Positions 23,301 to 32,830 of a stretch of DNA of 64,000 nt are shown one piece after another (within the stretch, counting starts at the first letter, position 1; every line of letters begins with the position of its first letter). This DNA is from Bryoerythrophyllum caledonicum. Lineage: Eukaryota > Streptophyta > Bryopsida > Pottiales > Pottiaceae. The notes beneath the pieces are model-generated. The model was not told the origin of the DNA, searched no databases, and saw only the letters and a program-made list of their open reading frames with translations. Position numbers and translations under genes: made by a program. The stretch spans positions 21,958,462 through 22,022,461 of the forward strand of contig OZ020517.1 of NCBI GenBank assembly GCA_963971425.1. The letters are read 5' to 3'.

Positions 23301-25196
23301 CTCCGTCACCGGAAGGCCAGCCAAGAAGAATGTTCACAAGACACATATTGAACGACCAAAGCACACATCATACCAAAGGACGACTTTTTCCAAGACACAT
23401 ATCAGACGATCAAAGAAAAAACACTTTACATAACAACAAGGGAAGAATAACTACAAGTTTGTTTCCTTGACTAAGGAGGACCAGCGAGGAAGTATGTTTA
23501 CAAGACATATAACGGACGATTGAAGAAGACATAAGCTACATGGTAAGACTTCCTCACAGGACACATCAAAAGAAAGACGCACCTGACATCATACAACTCA
23601 GTTACCTTGACCAGAGGAGGGCCAGCAAGGAAGATGGTGCCGTTTCCTCTGACAATGACGCTTTCATCCGCCATAGCCGGCACATACGCGCCTCCAGCGG
23701 TGCACGACCCGAGCACGAGAGCAATCTGAGGGACGCCCTCCTCCGACATGCGCGCCTGGTTGTAGAAGATGCGCCCGAAGTGATCGCGGTCGGGAAAGAC
23801 CTCGGCCTGCCGGGGCAGGTTGGCCCCGCCACTGTCCACCAGGTACAGGCACGGGAGGTTGCACTGCGAGGCGATCTCCTGCGCCCGGAGGTGTTTTTTC
23901 ACCGTGATTGGATAGTAGGTGCCGCCCTTGACGGTCGGGTCGTTGGCGATGAGCATGCATAGGCGGCCGTGGATAAGGCCAATTCCAGTTACTATGCCGC
24001 CGGAGGGAAGGTCGTCGCTGTAGAGTTCATGCCCTGCGAGCTACCTCCACAACCTATTCAGCCCTTTTCTTTGCAAGAATTTCACATGAAACTGGATAAG
24101 AGTGAGGCGAGAGAGTTGTTTGTACAGTAACCTGGAGTTGGAACAAGACACTCCCTCTTCAAATCAGATCTACATGGTTCTCAATTGATCTGAAGAAGAT
24201 CAAAGGAGAGAAAGACGGGTACTACTTTTCATGGTTGATCTCATGCACAATCTTTCGTCACTCTTGGAGAGGGCTAAAACTGGTTTGAATTAAGTTCAGA
24301 GACCACCAAGCTCTTCCATTAATTGACTGAATCGAAGGATTAGACCACCAAACTCTTTTAATTGATTACTAGTTCCTTACTATTTACAGTAAGGAAATAG
24401 CATAAGAAACCAAAAGAGGGGGAAACACTTTAAGCGACTTCGCTAATCTCTCGACAATTGTACAATCAGATATCATAACTAGTGAATGTCTTGAATCTAC
24501 TGACCTGTGAAAGTTCTAAGAATGGCGACCCAGGATCAAGGAGATGGTCAATACGCTCCCGCGGCAAGTACTTGTTTCGCTTCTTGTGGCGTTCCACCGC
24601 CTTCGTCCCACCTCCAAGCCGAACCTGATTGAAAATCGAAATCGAAATAAATAAATAAATAAAACAATCTCAGATATATGTTTATTTCTATTTCAAAGGA
24701 AAAGACAAGAATGAACTCACTGCAAACGTTCCTATGCTCTCCAACTCAACGAGATTATGGAGGACCACATTATGAAAAAAGAAAAACGATTCAGAATCCA
24801 CCTTCGACTTACTTTTTCAACTTTTTGCTGCAGGTCAAGCAGAAGGGCCTCCATCGCTTTGCGATTCTCAATAAAGCTCTCACTGGTGGTCTTGACATCA
24901 TCTTTTAGAACATTCAAGTCATGATCCAAGCTCATAAAACTTCTCCACCTGGGCCAGTTTCTACAATGCGCTCCATTCACAGATACCAAGCCACCCACAC
25001 TTCTTCCGAAAGTGGAGAGTTGTTTAGCATCATGGAAGCCTTTTGTAGCGTATGTATCAAGGCGTCTTCCTCTATTTACATTGGAGCCTGAAAGAGGACC
25101 ATTGCTTTGTGACAAGATTCCTTGGGGCAGTGCACACACGGATACTATCCATTCTTTGGACCACCGAGTCCGCCCTTTGCGTAGAAGCTGAGCCAT
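20373..25196 (-). CDS. MCCB: methylcrotonoyl-CoA carboxylase beta subunit, mitochondrial, 10 exons
   Basis: Exons in transcript order, all with GT-AG borders and matching phases: 25196-24813, 24624-24505, 24040-23606, 23173-23083, 22968-22730, 22473-22309, 22197-22123, 21657-21526, 21166-21110, 20576-20373. Product about 633 aa; Arabidopsis MCCB is about 587, the difference being a longer N-terminus. The first ATG in frame is at 25196 ([12 protein letters not shown]); the preceding codons start with GTG. Residues 1-75 are Arg/Ser rich and fit a mitochondrial presequence. The carboxyltransferase body is highly conserved: [108 protein letters not shown]. It transfers carboxyl from biotin on the alpha subunit to 3-methylcrotonyl-CoA in leucine breakdown. 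No key residue appears lost. Confidence 0.95.
20736..21054. repeat. foldback in the last MCCB intron
   Basis: Arms at about 20736-20850 and 20930-21054 are inverted copies sharing ACTTCTAGGAAGGGGCTA and TGTATGTCAATGGAAC, separated by about 80 bp. A third, more diverged piece of the same sequence lies at about 21290-21400. Probably a MITE or inverted repeat of a dispersed family; ends unresolved. Transcribed as intron, it would form a long hairpin. Confidence 0.65.
21776..21972. mobile_element. diverged relative of the Stowaway-like MITE, in an MCCB intron
   Basis: The stretch AAAGTTTCAATAAGATACC, with ATCAATGGAAGAG further on, follows the interior and right end of the element at 18438-18610 at lower identity. 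Left end uncertain. Confidence 0.35.
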
Positions 25197-25214
25197 GGAC
25201 GACGATGCCACAAT

Positions 25215-25245
25215 TACATCCTACAACTCTGCACAAGAAGAAATC
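25215..25245 (-). promoter_or_regulatory. MCCB leader: likely 3' splice site and start-stop uORF
   Basis: On the minus strand the sequence TTTCTTCTTGTGCAG ends a likely leader intron just before the coding exon. Between this acceptor and the main ATG lies ATGTAA, an upstream ATG followed immediately by a stop. Both depend on the leader being spliced here. Confidence 0.4.
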
Positions 25246-25844
25246 ATTTAAATTTTATGTCAGGTAGGTGCATCTTTAGAGCTTCTACTCCGTCTCCAAC
25301 ACCTGCATTGATTGTTGTTGATGAAAAAACTGGATTTCTAGGTTGATGAAAGTACAAGTAGAGTAGGAAGCTCGGGAAAAGATAAGGTATCTTTAAACAC
25401 AGGCTGTGCACAAAGAATACCAAATACGCAGCAATAGGCAAACATTCCGATACACAATATGCTCCGTGCATTGACACTATTCTCAAATCTTGAGGAAACC
25501 CTAAAACATCATTACAGACTTCTACTGCCTACAGAGTTATCCTAAAATTCTGCCTGCATCGTCTCTTCGAATGTCAATCAGTGTAATCAATCTACTCTCT
25601 AAGGCAGTGCAACTATCCACTTGTTCTCAAAACTCAAGCCAAACACTCCTAGTTCTTAATACTTCTAAAATAACTCCAATATGATCGGTTTCTCCAATCA
25701 TGTAGCACACAACCTAAAGAAGAACACGATCTAGCTTCAATACGCAAATATGGAGAGAAGATTTGTCTGCTCACCTTCTCGAGGAATACGACTGAGATAG
25801 GTATTTAACTGATGCTTGATCTGAAAAACCATACCAGAAGATAA

Positions 25845-26485
25845 AATCAGCTCAAAGAAAACTAATCAAAACAAAATCCTAAACCAGGAAACCCGCTGTT
25901 CAAGCCAGAAAACCTAATTGACATACATCACACCACTGCAAATTCGACGAAAGAACAAGAACAGAGTGACATCCAGCAATAAAGAAAAGATACTAGATAT
26001 TGAAACCAAGCATTCCTTCACCGATCAGACTCTCACACGATTCACACATGATTGGAAGAGTGTAATACCGGAGGTGAGGAGATGGCCGCGAGGTGATCGG
26101 ATCAAAGTGAAGGAACAAGACTGAAGCTGTGCGAAATAGACTAGAAATTTCAAAATACTACATCAGCTCAAAGAAAAGTACTCAAACAAAATCCTGAACC
26201 AGGAAATCCTCTGTTCAAGCCAGAAAACTCTATTGACAAACATCCAACCACTGCAAATTCCACAAAAGAACATATCTAGAATCAAAGAAAAGATACTAGA
26301 TCGTACTGTAACCAAACATTCCTTCACCGATCAAATGTTCACACAATTCACACAAAATCAAAACACAGAATTCACACACTTCACACATGATTGAAAGAGT
26401 GTAGTACCGGAAGCGAGGAGATGGCCGCGAGGTGATCGGATCAAAGTGCAGGAACAAGATTGAAGCTGTGCAAAATAGACAAGAT
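25845..26485 (-). promoter_or_regulatory. tandemly duplicated promoter/first leader exon of MCCB
   Basis: Two direct copies of about 310-325 bp, 25845-26150 and 26161-26485, share long stretches such as GGAGATGGCCGCGAGGTGAT and CACACATGATTG. They lie upstream of the MCCB leader intron acceptor. Each copy carries on the minus strand a possible donor (CTTCCG|GTACTA or CCTCCG|GTATTA), so each may supply a first non-coding exon. The right copy is slightly longer through extra CACA-rich sequence. The role as promoter is inferred from position. Confidence 0.55.
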
Positions 26486-26489
26486 TTCA

Positions 26490-27120
26490 ATGCTTCGAAA
26501 TGTTGTGTGTACAGAAGTGGTGGTGGGTTTGGGTGCGGTGACGGGTTTGGGTCCCGGGCAGGATGATGAGGGTCGCGTGGGCGCTGATGTGGAATCTGAC
26601 GTGGATGATGCAGCAGTGAAGTGTGTTTTGTCGTTCCATCCGACGTTGCTGGTGCTATTTTTAATCCTTGGCATTGGTCGCATTCGTACACAATAATTCA
26701 AAATGGAGGGTGTCTAAAAATTTTGGAAAATATAAAATATTTGTCTAAGGTGATACCCATGTATTGCCAAGATCATACTCTTATAATATCTAGGCAATAC
26801 TTATGTACTTCCTCGGTGATACCCATTGTGGCCGAACGGCCACGTTAAAAAAAATAATTGGTTTGCATAGGGGTATCCAAATTAGACCGAGGTGTGTGGT
26901 ATTTTTTTACCTGATTTTTTCATTCTGTTGGAACGAACATAAACAAAATCTTCTATTACGTTCCAATTGTAAGGTTTTTGATTTAGGCTACTGAATGAAC
27001 AAGTTGTCAACGTTTAATAGAATTTGGATATTTGATTATTGTGTTTGCAGTGAGGAGAATTTCTTTCTTTCTTCATTGTTTAGATATGATTTATTTGAGT
27101 TTGATCTCTATTGGTTTTAG
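26490..27120. other. intergenic, nothing recognised
   Basis: Upstream flank of MCCB. The 26441-26701 open frames on both strands are low-complexity Pro/Thr or Val/Gly stretches and are not supported as genes. Confidence 0.5.
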
Positions 27121-27260
27121 GAAAATTTTACTACCCAAGGTCTAAATTTATTACCATTGTTATGAAGTATGTAGTGTACTTTTTTTAATACCATTTTTGG
27201 AGGTCGTAGAAGGGTTTAGCAGTTTAAATAAAATTGTACATGAAGCTAATTCTTTTTTAC
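27121..27260 (+). mobile_element. piggyBac-type MITE, family A, short relic
   Basis: A segment resembling CACTACAAAAGGTCTAAATC, with TTTTTAGAGGTAGAGACCGG further on, from the full copy at 4054-5003, at clearly lower identity. No termini remain. Confidence 0.5.
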
Positions 27261-27716
27261 ATCTTAATGAAAAATTTAAAATCTAAAATTTAGAATTGTA
27301 GCTATAGAAACCTACCTAAGAGGCACTCAAAAAGCTTACCTTGGGACTTTGAAGCTCCAAGTGTCAACAAGCACTTACAATCAAAAAATCAAATTTTAGA
27401 AAAAAAATTGTAATATGTAAGAGAAGAAGATACAATAAATATTATTTTTCTAGTATTGGAGTATTTAATATTAAAATACAAAAAACATCATTCATTTTCT
27501 ATATTAATCAATAATTGCATATATTTTTCTAAATACTAGACAATTCTTCACTTGTATCCCTCCCATATCCACTCCCTTTTCTCCTTCCATCTATGTCTCA
27601 TTCTCTACCTTTGTTTGCAGCCCATATGATTGCTATAAATGAAATGCGCCCCTTGAATTGTTACAATGGAATACAGTGAGAATATTTTTGCTATAATAAT
27701 TACCCACATGAAATGT

Positions 27717-28637
27717 TTAACCCCTAAGAGCCCAAGTGTACGTGGGGCGTACGTTTTGGATTTTGGACAGGTTCCTACAATTCAAAAAAAAATTAAAAAT
27801 TAAAAACTCTTTATACCAGATTGTCCCTGATAAGAGCTCCATGGGGACATCTTTATTATTATTTTTGAATTCATGGTTTGAAAGTAAGTACCACTCAAAG
27901 TTCGTAATGGGAACTCCGAGCAGCTTCAAAATTTTGCTAGAAGTCTCTATTGACATTAAGATTTTCCATACATGTAGAGAATATGATGCTCTTTGAATAT
28001 GCCAAAAAAATCTTGTCTTTAGTGTAAAAAAACATTTTTACACCTTTTTACACATTTCGGGCAAGCGGGGAAAAAAACTTCGTATTTTCTACATAAAACC
28101 TAGAGATCTTCATAGTTTGCACTTTTTATTTTTTCTACAACAGTATGTGGTGTAAACCTTCCTAATGACCGTTTAGATTATCATTCTAAAACATATTGAG
28201 TTCACAAAAAAAAAAACGTGAATGGGCAATTTTTGAATCTCCACACCTTGCACACTTGTTTTGAATATGCTACACCCCTTTTCTACGTCTAAAATTGTTG
28301 TATATAGAACTGACATCATGCTTAACACAATGGTAAAAGATTTAGACATTGTGTAGTCCAAAATTTTAATACCAAATGGACTTAAAGTCTGCTGATCTAC
28401 TCATCGCAGGGAAAAAAATGAACCATTTTCTTGGCTTCAAACAATATAATCTTTCAATCCGTGCCGTCAAAGTGTATGAAATTTTGTGAGTATGTTACTT
28501 AGTAAGTCTTTATGGAGATCCTACAGTCAAAAGGATAAATATAAGGTTTTCTTCCTTTCTTACTCATTGCACTAGAATCAACAATTTTGAAGTGTTTTTG
28601 GTGTGAAATTGTCACGGGCTTTTAGGGGACCGCTTAA
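27717..28637 (-). mobile_element. piggyBac-type MITE, family A
   Basis: Starts TTAACCCCTAAGAGCCCAAG and runs antiparallel to the copy at 4054-5003 for about 920 bp, ending near GGCTTTTAGGGGACCGCTTAA. The right terminus has drifted. No coding capacity. Confidence 0.75.
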
Positions 28638-29069
28638 GTTACTAAAACAGAGGTTTAGTTGAACTTCAGTGCCATAAAATTGATATATTCCTATTTATAC
28701 ATGGTAGAAGGAAATCTATATGAATGTATATGATTAACAAGATGGTGTTAAAGAAAACTAGCCTTATAGAATCATCTTTTTGTATGGATGAAATTTATAA
28801 TCATAGACACAATATATATGAATCATCTTTTACTTTAACCGCTGAAGACAAACTATTTGTTGAATGGACAATTGAAATTTTGAATAAGCTCCTAAAGAAA
28901 TGACCGGATGTTTTTAGTGCTTGGACAAAAGTTCAAGACATTCACCTTATTTGCAAGAAGAAAAAACTAGTTGATTCCCCGGAGAGAAAAATATTTTTGG
29001 GTGAAACATTCAAGGGAGATGTCAGTGGATAGGCAACTTAACTTAAAGGGAGCATAGGCATGTGGGATG
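28638..29069. other. intergenic, nothing recognised
   Basis: AT-rich sequence without a supported gene or repeat boundary. Confidence 0.45.
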
Positions 29070-29421
29070 CATGTCAATGTTAGTCTAGATGTGTGTGTCA
29101 TGAACTGTGGTTGTGAGTTCAAGTCCTATTGCCGGCGTGGTGTCTACCAGTATAGTCCACCCAATTATGGTGGGGGGTCACAAAGCCTCGTTGTATGGGG
29201 ACCCACAAAGCCCTTGGGGGGATGACAAGTCGGTTGTCTCTAAGGCATTTAGTATAGCGAAGCACTTAATGTAGAAAAGTGTTTACCCTCAAGAGGGGGG
29301 AGTAGTTCTATTACACTAGCCTATGTCCCGTGGCCATATGCTTAGTGAAGATAATGAACAAACACTATATTCACTCTGGTCTTCTACAAAGACCATTATT
29401 TTTTTTATTTTTTTTTGTCAT
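29070..29421 (+). mobile_element. tRNA-derived SINE, longest copy
   Basis: The head contains a pol III A box (TAGTCTAGATG, 29081-29091) and a B box (GAGTTCAAGTCC, 29115-29126) at tRNA-like spacing. The body of about 230 bp is unrelated to tRNA. The 3' end has a small hairpin GGTCTTCTACAAAGACC followed by a T-rich tail. Two further partial copies (29754-29902 and 41969-42066) match the body and the 3' end, showing this is a dispersed family. Confidence 0.75.
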
Positions 29422-29753
29422 GAACAAAAAAAATTATAATTCTATTTAGTTTATTAGGTTAGGCCATCTGCACCAAAATACCACAAATTTACGGTAAAAT
29501 GTATGGTATTTATTGAACTTGACATCAAAGTTTGTTCCAATTTAAAAGTTTATTGTGGGAAATCCATAGTAGTAAAAGGAGCACTAGTCGATGCAATAGG
29601 GAATTCAATTAGATACATGATGTGGTAGTGAACTTATTGGTAGGCTATAGAGGAAATGGCATGTTGTTACCTTGGACAACTATTTCATTTCTACAAGGGT
29701 AATCAAAATTCAATTAAAGAAAGGAATTAATGCCATGGAAATCCTTTGCGTAG
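29422..29753. other. intergenic, nothing recognised
   Basis: No supported gene; possibly old transposon-derived sequence. Confidence 0.4.
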
Positions 29754-29902
29754 AAGAAGAAGAACTCTTCTCTCTGAAAGAAGCCGGAGTGAATAAAGTG
29801 TATGTTTGTTCCACCACTAAATAGTAAATCCATGTCCACTGGGCGTAGCTTTAGTAGTATGAAACTACTCTCCCGTCTCGGGGATAGACACTATGTAACT
29901 AG
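29754..29902 (-). mobile_element. SINE, 5'-truncated inverted copy
   Basis: Read on the minus strand it follows the SINE at 29070-29421 (GGGAGAGTAGTTTCATACTA, then CCAGTGGACATGG, then GGAACAAACATACACTTTAT). It ends in a 3' hairpin of different sequence, CTTCTTTCAGAGAGAAG. The tRNA-like head is absent. Confidence 0.7.
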
Positions 29903-30331
29903 TGTTGGAGTTAAGAGTTGCTCGTAGTTATTACAACATTGTAAATAGTTATTGAGGTAGATTTGGAGGAGAAAGTAAATGGGGAGAATGGGAGAGAGGT
30001 GAAAGAAACTTGACAGGTTCATGCATGGTGCAAGGTCAAAAAGGTAGGACCATCCCACATGTCTTGCATAGGATAAACAAGGACAAGTGGGTGGCTATGT
30101 GGTCTATGAGTTGGCAAAGATGAACGTGCAAGTTGCTTGAGAAGCTACATCCATGATACTTTAGGAGGCACTTGTAAGATGCTAGAGAAGCCACTTGCAA
30201 CATGCATGAGACGCCAGTAAGTGGTAGTATAAGTAAAGGCACGCAACAACTCACTCCAAGCATTGTTTGTAATACCGTGTGTGTTTCATTTGCTTGTGCA
30301 ATCATTTCTCTACTTCTTTTGAACCTCAATA
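29903..30331 (+). mobile_element. possible solo LTR
   Basis: About 429 bp starting TGTTGGAGTTAAG and flanked by ACTAG on both sides (29898-29902 and 30332-30336). A TATA-like TATAAGTAAAGG lies about 340 bp in. The start resembles copia LTRs, but the right end reads CTCAATA rather than CA and no partner LTR or internal region is seen, so the call is tentative. Fossil; age not estimated. Confidence 0.4.
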
Positions 30332-30439
30332 ACTAGTAATTAGTAACCAGTAACCACAAACCAGAAACCAATAACCAGAAACGAATAACCAAAGATCGAA
30401 GATCAACTAGAGCGATAGGGCTTAATTTCAAAAGCTGAT

Positions 30440-32830
30440 TTGTAAGGTAAAGTATGTGTTTAAAGGAGGTTTTTAGGGTGTGTCATTTGATTTTGGGAGA
30501 GGTTGGTTGTTTTCAATTTTTTGTTTGTATAGTAGTATGGACATCGCATGTTGGATAGCAATGGTGTTATTTTTGTAAGTTTATTTTTAATTGGGTTAAT
30601 GGGGATATTGAATGTGTTTTTGAGACTTTGCATAGAAGGGATAAAGGTAGTAGCTTTAGCTCTAGCGGTGTTGACAATAAGAGGGTCAACTTTCCATCTA
30701 AGGGCTGCAATGTCATTAATGAATGATTGATATTTATTTTTAAAAAATCAATTGCTTCTAGGGAAGATATATCATTATAGTATTTGAATTATATCAATTA
30801 AATAGTAAGATTTATAGTTTTGTGGTCCGGTGGCGGTTTTACAAGGTAGTCCCTTGACGCATAGTATGTCCAATTTGAATTTGGCATTACAATGACATCT
30901 TTTTGTTCCACATACGCATAGAAGTAGCCATGGCGAGATGGTGTTTTCTTGTGGATTATTGTTGAAGGTTCCGACGTTCATAAGTATAAAGCACTTGGAA
31001 TTTTTGAGGATACTTTTAGTTTTTGGATTTTCCATATTGCTTTGTAATGTCTTTTGGGCATAAGTATGCTAAGGGGGGTACAAAACGGGCAAAAATAATA
31101 TACTCCATAGTATGTTAGTTTTGAAGCCCTTTGTTAAATTGTTGTTGAATGCCAACCGTCCATTTTTTAGGTGGGGAGAAATCATGGCCAACAAAATGTT
31201 AGGTGAGCTAAAAATCTCTTGAACAAAGTGCTGATTTTAGGGACTTTGTGTTGTCATAACACATGTTGCTCAATAAGTGGCCAAACCCTTTCCCGAGATG
31301 AAAATATTGCATACTACAGAGTCTGAAAATATACTAGAAATACTACGCAGTATATCAATTTTTTCAAGGCTAGGTTTTCAACCGAAAACTAGATTTTGAA
31401 GAAAATGATGGAAAATAAAAATATTTTTGAAAACACTTTATGTTTTAAGATAGATTATTGTATGCTAAAGAAGGTTCGATAAGAATTTGGAGCAAAAATC
31501 AACATTTAACCCCCATTTTAAGTATTTTTGACAATAAATCCATTTTTTGCTATTACAAGTAAATTTAAGTCTCTGATCATAATTTTTCATTTGGAATGAC
31601 TAAAAAGAACATATTGTGCATGTAATCTGAAAGTTTTGTAGATTTGTGAACTTCTAATCTCCCACAAGAAGTATATTTGTATACTTCTTAAAACTGTGAC
31701 AAATATATAGTAATTACAAATATACTTCTTCTCATTGAACTGTAGAGGGTTTTGGTGAAAATTTATGATATGTGTGATGGCATAGAAGTGAGGACTCACA
31801 TTTTGGAGACCAACATCTGAAATCAAAAGCAAATTGGGCATGTGACACGAAAGAGCAGTTGTGACATGGCAAAAAACGGTTTGTGACACTATATTCGTGC
31901 CACCTTAGTCGACTATCAGCCTTTTGACAATTGAGACTGTATGTGATGGATTTGGCATTTGAGGAGTATGTGTAGCCATGTGTCCGGGTCCATGGAGGTG
32001 GATATTGGGCATGTTATGGATGGAAATTGTTCTGTTCCAAAGAAGAGATGTTTACGGGCATTGCCCATATATTGTCTAGTGCAAAATTTGGTAAGGCATG
32101 TTTTTGGTAAGTGTGTAATTGTCGGGTTTTTCTAGAAGTTTGTGGAGAGTTCATTATCAATGTTGTTGTTGTTGGTCCATTTGTCTATGTATGGAAGACA
32201 TTCTGAAATTAGATCAAGGTTGTTGATTACATTTTGTTTATTGAGATATTTATCCAAAAACCTAATGGGGCCTTTGTCCGGGGAGTCGTCCATAGAGGAC
32301 CAGCTTTCTCTCTGGAGGTAGTATGGAGTAGCATGGACGTGTTCATACTAGTGTTTGGCATTTCTATGGGATTTATCTAGTTCTTTTTTAGCTAGTTTAT
32401 CTACTTGTTCGTTTCCTTCTATATTGACATGTGCTTTTAACTTTATGTAGGGTTGTGATTTGTGTGAAATTTTGAAGCATTTGAACTATAGATGCTAGGA
32501 TGGCATGGTTGCGGTGACTAGAGTAGAATGAAGGATGTATTATTTTGTGCTTAATAGATACAATAAATTTGGAGCGCAGGCTTTGAAAAGGGCTCAAGCT
32601 CAGAGCACGGCACAATTGTGGTGTGTGGCGGGTAATGCAGATAGGATTTGTAGCTCTCTTAAGGTACCGTTGGAGTTCGTAGCGGCAGCCTTCACTCCTT
32701 GCGGGTCGGGTGCACTTCTTCTTGGTATTAGGTGTGAGCATCTGTTAAAGATGTTTGTGCTTGGTGTGTCTTGGATCAAGGTCGTGTTGTTCCCCTTTGT
32801 TGATTTGCTCCTCATTTATGGTGTACTAGC
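30440..32830 (-). mobile_element. L1-like LINE, 3' part of ORF2 (RNase H to C-terminus)
   Basis: Read on the minus strand, from about 32800 downward, there is a ribonuclease H-like region ending near TTLHKVKAHVNIEGNEQVDK. It is followed by a C-terminal region with YMGNARKHLFFG, ITCPISTSMDPDTWLH, FILMNVGTFNNNPQENT and RCHCNAKFKLDILCVKGLP. This order matches plant L1-clade LINEs with an RNase H domain. Frame changes and stops show it is dead, and the reverse transcriptase and endonuclease parts are not found. A TA-flanked MITE (31072-31905) splits the segment between WLH..LLKC and the FILMN block. Confidence 0.65.
31072..31905. mobile_element. TA-flanked MITE, family B, long copy
   Basis: Inserted in the LINE with TA on both sides (31070-31071 and 31906-31907). 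The ends AGGGGGGTAC and the reverse of AGGTGGCACGAAT are imperfect inverted repeats. The 834-bp interior has no transposase. A shorter copy with shared interior (TATGTTTTAAGAT, then ATCAACATT) and the same right end (TTTGTGACACTATA) lies at 63061-63637. The terminus recalls the pogo-like element at 194-4022. Confidence 0.65.

Noticed and set aside
23540-23962. 140-codon plus-strand ORF
   Set aside because: Antisense of the highly conserved third MCCB exon; its openness comes from the GC-rich coding strand.
25196-25211. MCCB start five codons upstream at 25211
   Set aside because: The codon there is GTG, not ATG; the first ATG in frame is at 25196.
29081-29126. tRNA gene
   Set aside because: A and B boxes are present, but there is no full cloverleaf and the sequence continues into a dispersed SINE body.
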